64,000 bases of DNA, taken from assembly GCF_013337045.2 (NCBI RefSeq), contig NZ_CP118259.1, positions 1 to 64,000 of the forward strand, written 5' to 3'. The DNA is from Agrobacterium vitis (GTDB lineage Bacteria; Pseudomonadota; Alphaproteobacteria; Rhizobiales; Rhizobiaceae). Every line of letters starts with the position of its first letter. Position 1 is the stretch's first letter. Both the position numbers and the translations under genes were made by a program. Under the pieces are notes generated by a model. The model did no database searches and was not told the origin of the DNA. It saw nothing but the letters and a program-made list of their open reading frames with translations. Shown here piece by piece: positions 38,376 to 46,644 of this stretch.

Positions 38376-38879
38376 ATGAAGAAACTTGACGTTCAGATCG
38401 CTATCGAAACCGATGGCTGGCCGGATGAGGCGGAACTTGAGGCGTTGAGCACACGGATTTTGGATCATGCGGCGGATTTCATCGCTGCTGAAGGCCAGCC
38501 TTTTGCACCGATGCCAGCGGAGGTTTCTCTGGTCTTTACCGGGGATACCGAGATCCAGGCGATCAACAGCGAATGGCGCGGGCAGGACAAGCCGACCAAT
38601 GTCCTGTCCTTTCCGGCGTACCCGATAGAGCCCGGCGATAAGCCGGGACCGATGCTGGGCGATATCGTTATTGCCCGCCAGACCGTGGAGCGGGAAGCGG
38701 CGGAGCTGGAAAAAACATTTACGGACCATCTGACGCATTTGATGGTCCATGGATTCCTCCACCTTTTCGGTTATGATCACATGACCGAGGATGAGGCGGA
38801 GGAGATGGAGGGACTGGAGACTCGCATTTTGGCCGGTCTTGGCTTATCTGATCCTTATGCGGGTCAAGTCCCGGTTTGA
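38376..38879 (+). CDS. ybeY: Endoribonuclease YbeY (rRNA maturation factor)
   Basis: YbeY is a zinc-dependent endoribonuclease for 16S rRNA 3' processing and ribosome quality control. The 167-residue product ends its fold with the metal-binding HLMVHGFLHLFGYDH (HGxxHxxGYDH) motif. I take the ATG at 38376; the frame is open to a GTG at 38349 without a ribosome-binding site. In Sinorhizobium YbeY also influences small-RNA regulation. Confidence 0.93.
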   Translation: MKKLDVQIAIETDGWPDEAELEALSTRILDHAADFIAAEGQPFAPMPAEVSLVFTGDTEIQAINSEWRGQDKPTNVLSFPAYPIEPGDKPGPMLGDIVIARQTVEREAAELEKTFTDHLTHLMVHGFLHLFGYDHMTEDEAEEMEGLETRILAGLGLSDPYAGQVPV

Positions 38880-38891
38880 TAGAACGGTAAA

Positions 38892-39929
38892 ATGAGCGAT
38901 TTTTCGACACGATCGGCCAGTGAGGCCACGAAGGAGCAGGACAGCTCCTCCTCTGAAGAGGGGTCTAGTCCGCAGCGAAGTTCCGCGGCCCACAAGCCGC
39001 AATCATCTTTCTGGGCGCGTGCCGCCCGGATACTGAAACCCACCAGCGCCAGCCTGCGTGAGGATATCGCCGACGCGCTGATGTCCGACAGGGCCGCTGA
39101 AGAGGCCTTTTCCGCTGAAGAGCGGGCGATGCTGCATAATATCCTGCGCTTTCGCGAAGTGCGCGTCGAAGATGTCATGGTGCCTCGCTCCGATATCCAT
39201 GCTGTCGATGTCGAGACCAGCATCGGCGAATTGATGACCCTGTTCCAGCAAACCGGCCATTCACGCATGCCGGTCTATTGCGACACGCTGGACGATCCGC
39301 GCGGCATGGTGCATATCCGCGATCTTCTCTCCTATATCACCCTGAAGGCACTGAACGGCAACGGCCTCGATCTCGCCTGCGTCGATCTGGGGGTGACGCT
39401 GGAAGACGCCGGTATCATCCGCTCCATCCTGTTTGTACCACCGTCCATGCAGGCTTCCGACCTTCTAGCCCGTATGCAGGCTGCCCGCACCCAGATGGCG
39501 CTGGTGATCGATGAATATGGCGGTACCGATGGCCTGGTGTCGCATGAAGACATCGTCGAAATGGTGGTTGGCGACATTGAAGACGAGCATGACAAGGAAG
39601 AGGCCCTGGTCACTCGCGTCTCACAGGATGTCTATCTGGCCGATGCCCGTATCGAACTGGAGGAAATCGCCGAGGTGATCGGTCCTGATTTCGATATCAG
39701 TGCGGAAATCGACGAAGTCGATACGCTGGGCGGATTGCTTTCCACCGCGATTGGCCGGGTGCCGCAGCGCGGTGAGGTGGTGCAGGCGGTGGCGGGCTTC
39801 GAGCTGCATATTCTCGACGCCGATCCGCGAAGAGTGAAGAAGGTCCGCATCACCCGCATGGCGCCCATTGCCAAGCGCTTGCAGGAAGGCGTCGATTTGC
39901 AGACAGTCGGATCGGGTCGGGATAAATAG
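38892..39929 (+). CDS. CorC/HlyC-type CBS-domain protein
   Basis: A 345-residue cytoplasmic protein of the CorC/TlyC group: a Ser/Glu-rich disordered N terminus (1-40), two CBS domains (about 95-220, VEDVMVPRSDIHAVD and ALVIDEYGGTDGLVSHEDIVE) and a C-terminal transporter-associated CorC_HlyC domain (about 235-335). E. coli CorC (YbeX) has been linked to magnesium/cobalt efflux and translation; the true role is unsettled. It lies 12 bp after ybeY. Confidence 0.9.
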   Translation: MSDFSTRSASEATKEQDSSSSEEGSSPQRSSAAHKPQSSFWARAARILKPTSASLREDIADALMSDRAAEEAFSAEERAMLHNILRFREVRVEDVMVPRSDIHAVDVETSIGELMTLFQQTGHSRMPVYCDTLDDPRGMVHIRDLLSYITLKALNGNGLDLACVDLGVTLEDAGIIRSILFVPPSMQASDLLARMQAARTQMALVIDEYGGTDGLVSHEDIVEMVVGDIEDEHDKEEALVTRVSQDVYLADARIELEEIAEVIGPDFDISAEIDEVDTLGGLLSTAIGRVPQRGEVVQAVAGFELHILDADPRRVKKVRITRMAPIAKRLQEGVDLQTVGSGRDK

Positions 39930-39936
39930 CGGACCA

Positions 39937-40042
39937 CTACAGAGCCGTGCGCCATATATGGCGCACAAAGGTTCGCTGTAGCTCTTTATATCTGCTGCAT
40001 AATTTTCTCCTTAAATCGAGTCCGATTTAAGGAATTATGCAG
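39937..40042. repeat. Full-length intergenic palindromic element
   Basis: Two palindromes joined by a short spacer. The first is bounded by CTACAG and CTGTAG (39937-39981) around the perfect 20-bp GTGCGCCATATATGGCGCAC (39947-39966). The second (39995-40042) has arms CTGCATAATT + CCTTAAATCG against CGATTTAAGG + AATTATGCAG. This is the most complete copy in the window and resembles rhizobial intergenic mosaic (RIME-type) repeats. Confidence 0.8.
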
Positions 40043-40165
40043 TAGCCGATCACATATGGTTTGAGGCAGGGCGGTAGTTTTCAACAAGAACTGCCGCCCT
40101 TTCGATTCACGCAGGCAGGGCTGTGGTAGGGCCTTGCATTATGCAGCAAAGTCTTGAGGGCGAAG

Positions 40166-41752
40166 ATGGAACGGTTGGCGGCAAGGATCATGCTTCTGGC
40201 GGGATGGCGGCGTGCCCTTCTTGCCATTGCGTCAGGCGCGGTCGGGGCACTGGCATTGCCGCCGGTTGGGTTCTTCGCGGCTCTGTTCTTCTCCTTCTCC
40301 ATGCTCGTCTGGCTGCTCGATGGTGTGAGCGGCAATCCCGACCGGAACTGGTCGCGGGGACTGCGGTCTGCCTTCTGGATCGGCTGGTTGTTCGGCTTTG
40401 GTTATTTTGTTGCCGGGCTCTGGTGGCTGGGCAATGCATTGATGGTGGAGGCTGATGAATTTGCCTGGGCGCTGCCGCTGGCAGTGCTTGGTCTGCCGGC
40501 GGTGTTGGCGGTGTTTTATGGCCTAGCTTGCCTTGCCGCCCGTCTGCTGTGGTCCGAAGGCCTTGGCCGGATTGCCGCGCTGGCGGCGATGTTCGGTATA
40601 ACCGAATGGCTGCGCAGCTTTGTTGCCACGGGCTTTCCCTGGAATGCCATCGGCTATGGCGCCATGCCCATCCCCCTGATGATGCAATCGGCTTCGGTGC
40701 TGGGTCTTTTCGGGGTTTCGGCCCTTGCCGTCTTCGTCTTTGCTGCCCCCGCTCTTCTGGGAACCCGCTACGGGGCAAAGCTCGGTCTGGGGCTGGCGGG
40801 ATTATTGATCTGCGGCCATCTCGGCTACGGCGCCTACAGGCTGTCACTGCCGGAGCCGGAAGGGCGCAAGGTGACAGTGCGTCTGGTTCAGCCCAATATA
40901 GACCAGGCAGCGAAGATGGATGATACCGACCGTGTTGCCATTTTCGAGAAACATCTTCGCCTGACGGCGGTGCCGACACCGCCAGATCAGCCACGCCCGG
41001 ATGTGATTGTCTGGCCGGAAACCACCATTCCCTTCATCCTCACCGAAAATCCAGACGCCTTGCGGCAGATTGCCGGGACGTTGCAGGAGGGCCAAGTGCT
41101 GATCACCGGCACAGTGCGCTCGGAAGATCAGGGCGCCGGCATTGCCCCGCGCTATTATAATTCGATCTATGCAATCGATAGTCATGGGCAGATCATTGCC
41201 GCCGCCGACAAGGTCCATCTTGTGCCATTTGGGGAATATGTCCCATGGCAGGACATCCTCTCGAAGCTCGGAATTACCAACATTATCGACCTGCCGGGGG
41301 GCTTTTCTCCAGGGGCGTCACGGTCCCTGATGACCCTCCCGGGCGGACTGAAGCTCTATCCGTTGATCTGTTACGAGGTCATTTTTCCTGACGAAATGGT
41401 TAAGGGATTATCCGGGGCCAATGCCATTATCAACGTCACCAACGATGCCTGGTTTGGAGATACGCCAGGTCCATTTCAGCATTTTCAACAGGCCAGATTA
41501 CGCGCCGTCGAGACTGGACTGCCAATTATTCGGGTCGCCAATAATGGCATTTCTGCCTTAATTGATGGACGGGGACGGGTGTTTTCGGGTTTGCGATTGA
41601 ACGCTGAAGGCGTGGAAAATGCAACTTTTACGCTATCTGTTGCGCCCGAAACCGATGTAAATCATAATAAATACAACTTACGGGCGGTAACTGCTTTGTT
41701 ATTATCTACGGCTGTAATTTCTCGTTTAGGTTTAATATCGAGAGTGAATTGA
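40166..41752 (+). CDS. lnt: Apolipoprotein N-acyltransferase
   Basis: Lnt adds the third acyl chain to the N-terminal cysteine of lipoproteins. The 528-residue inner-membrane protein has several N-terminal hydrophobic helices (about 10-215) and a periplasmic nitrilase domain with the catalytic triad regions VWPETTIPF (Glu), ADKVHLVPFGEYVP (Lys) and LICYEVIFPDE (Cys). The ATG at 40166 has GAGGG 5 bp upstream, which favours it over the in-frame TTG at 40154. Confidence 0.94.
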   Translation: MERLAARIMLLAGWRRALLAIASGAVGALALPPVGFFAALFFSFSMLVWLLDGVSGNPDRNWSRGLRSAFWIGWLFGFGYFVAGLWWLGNALMVEADEFAWALPLAVLGLPAVLAVFYGLACLAARLLWSEGLGRIAALAAMFGITEWLRSFVATGFPWNAIGYGAMPIPLMMQSASVLGLFGVSALAVFVFAAPALLGTRYGAKLGLGLAGLLICGHLGYGAYRLSLPEPEGRKVTVRLVQPNIDQAAKMDDTDRVAIFEKHLRLTAVPTPPDQPRPDVIVWPETTIPFILTENPDALRQIAGTLQEGQVLITGTVRSEDQGAGIAPRYYNSIYAIDSHGQIIAAADKVHLVPFGEYVPWQDILSKLGITNIIDLPGGFSPGASRSLMTLPGGLKLYPLICYEVIFPDEMVKGLSGANAIINVTNDAWFGDTPGPFQHFQQARLRAVETGLPIIRVANNGISALIDGRGRVFSGLRLNAEGVENATFTLSVAPETDVNHNKYNLRAVTALLLSTAVISRLGLISRVN

Positions 41753-41802
41753 CGAAAAACCCCTAAAAATGCATAGTGCTGTAGCTTGGTAGTGCTTGTA
41801 AT

Positions 41803-41852
41803 CCAGCGCTTGAAGCGCTGGCGTGTGCAACGTAACGTTATATGAAGTTGCA
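41803..41852. promoter_or_regulatory. Cluster of inverted repeats upstream of the PraR-like gene
   Basis: Within 50 bp lie CCAGCGCTT-G-AAGCGCTGG (41803-41821), the palindrome TAACGTTA (41833-41840), and TGCAAC...GTTGCA (41826-41831 and 41847-41852), 47 bp before the ATG. The placement suggests operator sites, possibly autoregulatory. No protein-specific consensus was matched. Confidence 0.45.
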
Positions 41853-41898
41853 AGCGCTACGGGTTAAGATCAATTTCAACTGTCTTTAGGATCGTCAC

Positions 41899-42321
41899 AT
41901 GCTCGAAAACAAAAAGAAGCCTAACCCCATCGACATTCATGTCGGTAGCCGGATTCGTCTTCGCCGCACCATGCTCGGAATGAGCCAGGAAAAGCTGGGC
42001 GAAAGCCTCGGCATTACGTTTCAACAAATTCAGAAGTACGAAAAAGGCACAAATCGCGTCGGCGCCAGCCGCTTGCAGAATATTTCAAGCATTCTTAATG
42101 TACCCGTCTCGTTCTTTTTCGAGGATGCACCGGGCGAGCAGGTTGTAGCAGGCGCCAATGGCTTTTCCGAGGCGGCTAGCTCCAACTATGTCGTCGACTT
42201 TCTCTCGTCTTCCGAAGGCCTGCAACTGAACCGCGCTTTCGTAAAGATCAACGATCCGAAAGTGCGTCGTAAAGTCGTCGATCTGGTCAAGGCGCTTGCC
42301 GCCGACGCAGACACGGAATAA
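41899..42321 (+). CDS. praR: XRE-family regulator, PraR/PhrR-like
   Basis: A 140-residue DNA-binding protein with a Cro/CI helix-turn-helix at about 15-70 (IRLRRTMLGMSQEKLGESLG, FQQIQKYEKGTNRV) and a short C-terminal dimerisation region. Similar proteins upstream of metK in rhizobia are called PraR or PhrR and control biofilm, quorum sensing or stress responses; the name rests on resemblance and position. Inverted repeats crowd the region upstream and a strong terminator follows. Confidence 0.8.
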   Translation: MLENKKKPNPIDIHVGSRIRLRRTMLGMSQEKLGESLGITFQQIQKYEKGTNRVGASRLQNISSILNVPVSFFFEDAPGEQVVAGANGFSEAASSNYVVDFLSSSEGLQLNRAFVKINDPKVRRKVVDLVKALAADADTE

Positions 42322-42341
42322 CCGGGACCCTCAGGGCTCGA

Positions 42342-42371
42342 AAAAAAAGCGGCGATTAAGCCGCTTTTTTT
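42342..42371 (+). terminator. Terminator after the PraR-like gene
   Basis: A perfect 12-bp stem AAAAAAAGCGGC/GCCGCTTTTTTT with loop GATTAA, 20 bp after the stop codon. Confidence 0.9.
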
Positions 42372-42402
42372 ATGTCTTGGTCATCTCTCAGAAAGGCTTG
42401 CT

Positions 42403-42424
42403 GACATAAAGATATATTTATGTC
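42403..42424. promoter_or_regulatory. AT-rich inverted repeat in the metK leader
   Basis: GACATAAA-GATATA-TTTATGTC is a perfect 8-bp inverted repeat 70 bp before the metK ATG. It is followed by a smaller hairpin AAGGC-GTCGA-GCCTT (about 42441-42455). Either a protein operator or an RNA element; no known SAM-riboswitch core was recognised. Confidence 0.4.
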
Positions 42425-42494
42425 GTTGTGTCCTTGTTTTTAAGGCGTCGAGCCTTTATCACAGGAACATCTGGTTCATTGAGGGGAATCCCGC

Positions 42495-43733
42495 ATGCGC
42501 TCAAACTATCTGTTTACGAGTGAATCCGTTTCGGAAGGTCATCCGGACAAGGTCTGCGACCGAATTTCAGACGAAATCGTCGATTTGGTCTATCGTGAAG
42601 CGGCACGGACCGGGGTCGATCCCTGGACGGTGCGCATCGCCTGCGAGACGCTGGCGACCACCAATCGGGTTGTCATCGCCGGTGAGGTTCGCCTGCCGCC
42701 GAGCCTGATGAAGACCGACAAGAATGGTAATGACGTCATCAACCCTGCCAAGTTCAAGGCTGCGGCGCGCAAGGCAATCCGCGACATCGGCTATGAACAG
42801 GACGGCTTCCATTGGAAGACCGCCAAGATTGACGTTCTCCTGCATTCCCAGTCGGCTCATATCGCCCAAGGCGTTGATAAGGCTGCCGACCACGAAGGCG
42901 GCGAAGGCGCAGGCGACCAGGGCATTATGTTCGGCTATGCCTGCGGCGAAACGCCGGACTTGATGCCGGCACCGATCTATTATTCCCACAAGATCCTCCA
43001 GCTTCTCTCGGCAGCCCGCAAAAAGGGCGAGGGCGACGTGGGCAAGCTTGGCCCCGATGCCAAGAGCCAGGTCACTGTCCGCTATGTCGACGGCAAGCCT
43101 TCGGATGTCGCTTCCATCGTGCTTTCCACGCAGCATCTCGACGAAAGCTGGGATTCGGCCAAGGTCCGTTCGGTCGTTGAACCCTATATTCTCGAAGCGT
43201 TTGGCGACCTGAAGGTTGCCGATGACTGCAAGTGGTACATCAACCCGACCGGCAAATTCGTGATCGGCGGTCCCGATGGCGATGCAGGCCTGACAGGTCG
43301 CAAGATCATCGTCGACACCTATGGTGGTGCTGCCCCCCATGGTGGCGGCGCATTTTCCGGTAAGGATACCACCAAGGTCGACCGCTCCGCTGCCTATGCA
43401 GCCCGCTATCTGGCCAAGAATGTGGTTGCAGCCGGCTTGGCGGACCGCTGCACCATTCAGATCGCGTATGCGATCGGCATTGCCCAACCTTTGTCGATCT
43501 ATGTCGATCTGCATGGCACCGGCAAACACACCGAGGATCAGATCGAGGCGGCAATCCGCAGCGTGATGGATCTGTCCCCGACCGGCATTCGCCGCCATCT
43601 CGATCTGAACAAGCCAATCTATGCCAAGACGTCCGCTTATGGCCATTTTGGCCGCAAGGCTGGCCGCGACGGCTCCTTCGCATGGGAGAAGCTTGATCTG
43701 GTCAAGCCGCTCAAGGAGGCCTTGAAGGGCTGA
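42495..43733 (+). CDS. metK: S-adenosylmethionine synthetase
   Basis: MetK forms S-adenosylmethionine from methionine and ATP, supplying the many methyltransferases and radical-SAM enzymes in this window. The 412-residue protein has the family signatures [19 protein letters not shown] at the N terminus, [12 protein letters not shown], and [26 protein letters not shown] precedes the ATG. trmB follows after 5 bp, so the two are likely co-transcribed. Confidence 0.97.
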   Translation: MRSNYLFTSESVSEGHPDKVCDRISDEIVDLVYREAARTGVDPWTVRIACETLATTNRVVIAGEVRLPPSLMKTDKNGNDVINPAKFKAAARKAIRDIGYEQDGFHWKTAKIDVLLHSQSAHIAQGVDKAADHEGGEGAGDQGIMFGYACGETPDLMPAPIYYSHKILQLLSAARKKGEGDVGKLGPDAKSQVTVRYVDGKPSDVASIVLSTQHLDESWDSAKVRSVVEPYILEAFGDLKVADDCKWYINPTGKFVIGGPDGDAGLTGRKIIVDTYGGAAPHGGGAFSGKDTTKVDRSAAYAARYLAKNVVAAGLADRCTIQIAYAIGIAQPLSIYVDLHGTGKHTEDQIEAAIRSVMDLSPTGIRRHLDLNKPIYAKTSAYGHFGRKAGRDGSFAWEKLDLVKPLKEALKG

Positions 43734-43738
43734 ATACG

Positions 43739-44437
43739 ATGACCACAGACCGCCGTAGCCGGGCGACCGAAGCCTTTTTCGGTCGTCGCAAGGGAAAGCC
43801 GCTTCGCGATCAGCAAGTCGAGCGGATGACCCATCTCCTGCCCGAACGCAAGTTGGACTTGGGTTCGGCAGCACCTGGCGATTTGACGACACTGTTTCCT
43901 GTGTCGGTGCAGCGCATCCGCCTGGAAATCGGCTTTGGTGGTGGCGAACATCTCGCCCACCGCGCCAGACACGATGCCGCGACCGGCTTTATTGGCGTCG
44001 AGCCCTTCGTCAATTCCATGGCCAAGCTGTTGGCCGTGATCGAGGATGAGGGCCTGCCCAATATCCGGGTCTATGACGATGACGCGACGCAATTGCTGGA
44101 CTGGCTGCCTGCCTCATCGCTCGATCAGATCGATCTCCTCTACGCTGACCCCTGGCCAAAGCGCAAGCATTGGAAGCGCCGTTTCGTCTCGCAGGTCAAC
44201 CTGGAGCGGTTTCACCGGGTGCTGAAACCAGGCGCAAATTTCTGCTTCGCCTCCGATATCGATACCTATGTGAACTGGACGCTGCTGCATTGCCGCAACC
44301 ATGGCGGTTTCGACTGGCTGGCCGAAAGTTCCGCCGATTGGCTGACACCTTATGAGGGTTGGCCAGGCACGCGCTATGAGGCCAAAGCTCGCCGCGAAGG
44401 CCGCTCTTCAGCCTATCTGACCTTCCGCAGGACATAA
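43739..44437 (+). CDS. trmB: tRNA (guanine-N7)-methyltransferase
   Basis: TrmB methylates G46 in tRNA variable loops using the S-adenosylmethionine made by MetK just upstream. The 232-residue product has motif [14 protein letters not shown] and the characteristic [15 protein letters not shown]. It ends before a strong bidirectional terminator. Confidence 0.95.
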   Translation: MTTDRRSRATEAFFGRRKGKPLRDQQVERMTHLLPERKLDLGSAAPGDLTTLFPVSVQRIRLEIGFGGGEHLAHRARHDAATGFIGVEPFVNSMAKLLAVIEDEGLPNIRVYDDDATQLLDWLPASSLDQIDLLYADPWPKRKHWKRRFVSQVNLERFHRVLKPGANFCFASDIDTYVNWTLLHCRNHGGFDWLAESSADWLTPYEGWPGTRYEAKARREGRSSAYLTFRRT

Positions 44438-44504
44438 TACAAGGCCTTGAAGACGTTCGAGGACTCTCCGAAGGTCGCTCTCATTTTTATCCAAAACGCG
44501 AATC

Positions 44505-44540
44505 AAAACACCCTGCGCAATGCCTGACGCAGGGTGTTTT
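44505..44540. terminator. Bidirectional terminator between trmB and DUF1150 gene
   Basis: AAAACACCCTGCG (44505-44517) pairs perfectly with CGCAGGGTGTTTT (44528-44540); the 10-nt loop is CAATGCCTGA. It serves converging trmB and the leftward small gene. Confidence 0.88.
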
Positions 44541-44564
44541 CAGTCAATCATTATCGATCAAAGC

Positions 44565-44822
44565 TCAGTGCAGGCTGACGGTTTTTAGCTCGTCTTCTGC
44601 GGCCTTGAAGAAGGTGGAGGAGCGGTTATCGGTGAGCAGGATGGGTGTGCCGTCGGCGGCAAACAGCGCCCAGAGATCCGTGCGCGGGTCGATTTCCGGG
44701 GCATCGGGAAAGCAGCGGGACACTTCGTCGTAACGGATCTTGCGGATATAGCCCACTTCGCCGGAGCCAAGATGTGCCAGCTCATTTTTCGAGAGCTTGG
44801 AGGTGGCTTCTTTAATCAACAT
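44565..44822 (-). CDS. DUF1150-family protein
   Basis: An 85-residue protein matching the pattern of DUF1150, a small family almost confined to alphaproteobacteria: ELAHLGSGEVGYIRKI, CFPDAPEI, LWALFAADGTPILLTDNRS and a final LKTVSLH. Function unknown. It lies downstream of, and in the same direction as, an Hsp20 gene, an association seen in other rhizobia, which hints at a role in small-heat-shock-protein activity or stress. Confidence 0.85.
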   Translation of the reverse strand: MLIKEATSKLSKNELAHLGSGEVGYIRKIRYDEVSRCFPDAPEIDPRTDLWALFAADGTPILLTDNRSSTFFKAAEDELKTVSLH

Positions 44823-44965
44823 TCCGGATCTCCGTCATTGAGGGAGGGGCGGCACAACAGCCTTCACCAGGACGCGCGAAATCTGCTGTAACACCCTATA
44901 TCTTTTGCAGGATATGTACCTGAAACCGATCCGGTCGAAGGGACTTGTGCAAAAGCGCCATGATC

Positions 44966-45394
44966 CTAGTCTGAGGCGGAAATATTAATTTTCCTTACCA
45001 TTTGCTGCGTATCAGGACGAATTAGTTCGACCAACAGTAGGCCGTTCCGCATCCGTGCGCGCGAAACGTCCATTCCGTCCGTTAACAGGAAACTGCGCTG
45101 AAAGTTCCGTGCTGCTATGCCGCGAAACAAATAATCGGCATCCGGTCGTTCGTTTTGGGAGCCTCGAATGATCAGCTGGTTTCCCTCGACTACAACCTCC
45201 AACTCGCTCTCGGAAAAGCCCGCCACGGCAAGGGTAATCCGCAGCCGGTCGCCTTCATGGTCGCTCGTGCGGCGAACAAGCTCGATATTATAGGGCGGAT
45301 AGCCGTCGCTGGTCCGGGCCAACTGGCTCAACACGGCATCGGTGATGTCGAAACCCAGCAGCAGGGGTGTGGTGATGGATTTTGTCCGTCGCAT
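44966..45394 (-). CDS. Hsp20-family small heat shock protein
   Basis: Small heat shock proteins are ATP-independent holdases. The 142-residue product has a short N-terminal arm (PLLLGFDITDAVLSQLAR), an alpha-crystallin domain (about 38-130, PPYNIELV, LRITLAVAGFSESELEV, YLFRGIAARNFQRSFLL) and a C-terminal tail. The ATG at 45394 has GAGGACAG upstream. A heat-shock-type promoter sits about 115 bp upstream, and a 7-bp hairpin (CCGGTGG/CCACCGG, 45467-45491) lies in the intervening leader. Confidence 0.92.
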   Translation of the reverse strand: MRRTKSITTPLLLGFDITDAVLSQLARTSDGYPPYNIELVRRTSDHEGDRLRITLAVAGFSESELEVVVEGNQLIIRGSQNERPDADYLFRGIAARNFQRSFLLTDGMDVSRARMRNGLLLVELIRPDTQQMVRKINISASD

Positions 45395-45509
45395 TCTGTC
45401 CTCGTCTGGCCCCTCCGCTGGACGACAAGTCGGTCCTTGCCTGCCAGTTGTTGCGGGATTGTGTTTCCGGTGGTCGGGATGTCTCCACCGGCTGATCGCT
45501 TTGGTTAGG

Positions 45510-45538
45510 ATATGGGAGCCCCGAGGGCGGGAAACAAG
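45510..45538 (-). promoter_or_regulatory. Candidate RpoH promoter of hsp20
   Basis: Read leftward, CTTGTT, 16 bp, CCCATAT, close to the sigma-32 consensus. The spacing equals that of the candidate grpE promoter at 7882-7910. Confidence 0.6.
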
Positions 45539-45617
45539 CATTTGATCGGCACGATAGATCTTGACAATAGCCCGGCTGCCCGTTCATCAAACCCCATCAA
45601 TCCAAGGATAGGCCCGC

Positions 45618-46562
45618 ATGGAAAAGTCCAGAAAAATCATCATCGATACCGATCCCGGTCAGGACGATGCCGCAGCCATCATGCTGGCGCTTGCCAGTCC
45701 CGATCAGTTGGAGGTCCTTGGGCTGACGGTGGTTGCAGGAAATGTTCCCCTGTTGATGACCAGCCGCAATGCCCGCATCGTCTGCGAACTGTCGGGACGA
45801 TCAGACCTGCCGGTCTATGAAGGTGCGTTAAAGCCTCTGGAGCGGCCTCAGGTGACGGCGGAACATGTGCATGGCAAGACCGGGCTGGACGGGGCCGAGG
45901 TCGATGAGCCGCTCATGCCGGTTCAAGACCAGCATGCGGTCGATTTTATCATCGACACCATTCGCCGCGAACCAGCGGGCACCATTACCCTCTGCACACT
46001 CGGACCGCAGACCAATATTGCCCTGGCCCTGCAAAAGGCCCCGGATATTGCACCGCGCATTCGCGAGCTGGTGATGATGGGCGGTGGCTTTTTCGAGGGC
46101 GGCAATATTACCCCTGCGGCGGAGTTCAATGTCTATGTCGATCCGCAGGCATCCCGGATCGTGTTCGATTCGGGCATCCCGATCGTGATGATGCCGCTGG
46201 ACGTCACCCACCAGCTTTTGACCACCAAGGCCCGGGTTGCCCGCATTGGCGCCATCGGTACACGGGTGGCCGAGGTCATGGTTGCCTGGCTGGAGTTTTT
46301 CGAGCGTTTCGATATCGAGAAATACGGTTCGGATGGTGGGCCGCTGCATGATCCCAGCGTGATTGCCTATCTTCTCCAGCCGGAGCTGTTTTCCGGGCGT
46401 GATTGCAATGTAGAAATCGAAACCGCATCCGAACTGACGGTCGGCATGACGGTGGTGGACTGGTGGGGAGTGACCGGCCGCACGCCCAATGCCAAGGTAA
46501 TGCGCGATGTCGATGCTGATGGGTTCTTTGCCTTGCTGACGGAACGGTTGGCGCGGCTTTAA
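45618..46562 (+). CDS. Inosine-uridine nucleoside N-ribohydrolase family protein
   Basis: A 314-residue IU-nucleoside hydrolase that should cleave the N-glycosidic bond of ribonucleosides for salvage. The calcium-binding signature DTDPGQDDA occupies residues 10-18; FNVYVDPQASRIV and the active-site histidine in DGGPLHDP are also present. Specificity for purine or pyrimidine nucleosides cannot be told. It is divergent from hsp20; the ribokinase at 59.5 kb could use the released ribose. Confidence 0.92.
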   Translation: MEKSRKIIIDTDPGQDDAAAIMLALASPDQLEVLGLTVVAGNVPLLMTSRNARIVCELSGRSDLPVYEGALKPLERPQVTAEHVHGKTGLDGAEVDEPLMPVQDQHAVDFIIDTIRREPAGTITLCTLGPQTNIALALQKAPDIAPRIRELVMMGGGFFEGGNITPAAEFNVYVDPQASRIVFDSGIPIVMMPLDVTHQLLTTKARVARIGAIGTRVAEVMVAWLEFFERFDIEKYGSDGGPLHDPSVIAYLLQPELFSGRDCNVEIETASELTVGMTVVDWWGVTGRTPNAKVMRDVDADGFFALLTERLARL

Positions 46563-46644
46563 ACCTGGTGCAAATTCTCCTTATCCTTCTTTGTGACTTG
46601 GTCCGGCCATTTTCTTTTGGCCGGGCCTGTGGCACATCTGAGGG

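Noticed and set aside
42372..42494. SAM-II or SAM/SAH riboswitch before metK
   Set aside because: The leader has hairpins but I could not match the known pseudoknot cores; recorded only as an uncharacterised repeat.
42567..43892. A 441-codon open frame antisense to metK
   Set aside because: Antisense shadow of a highly conserved gene in GC-rich DNA; no family features.
45395..45509. ROSE-type RNA thermometer before hsp20
   Set aside because: A 7-bp hairpin is present in the leader, but it is far from the ribosome-binding site and the typical ROSE pairing with the Shine-Dalgarno sequence was not found.
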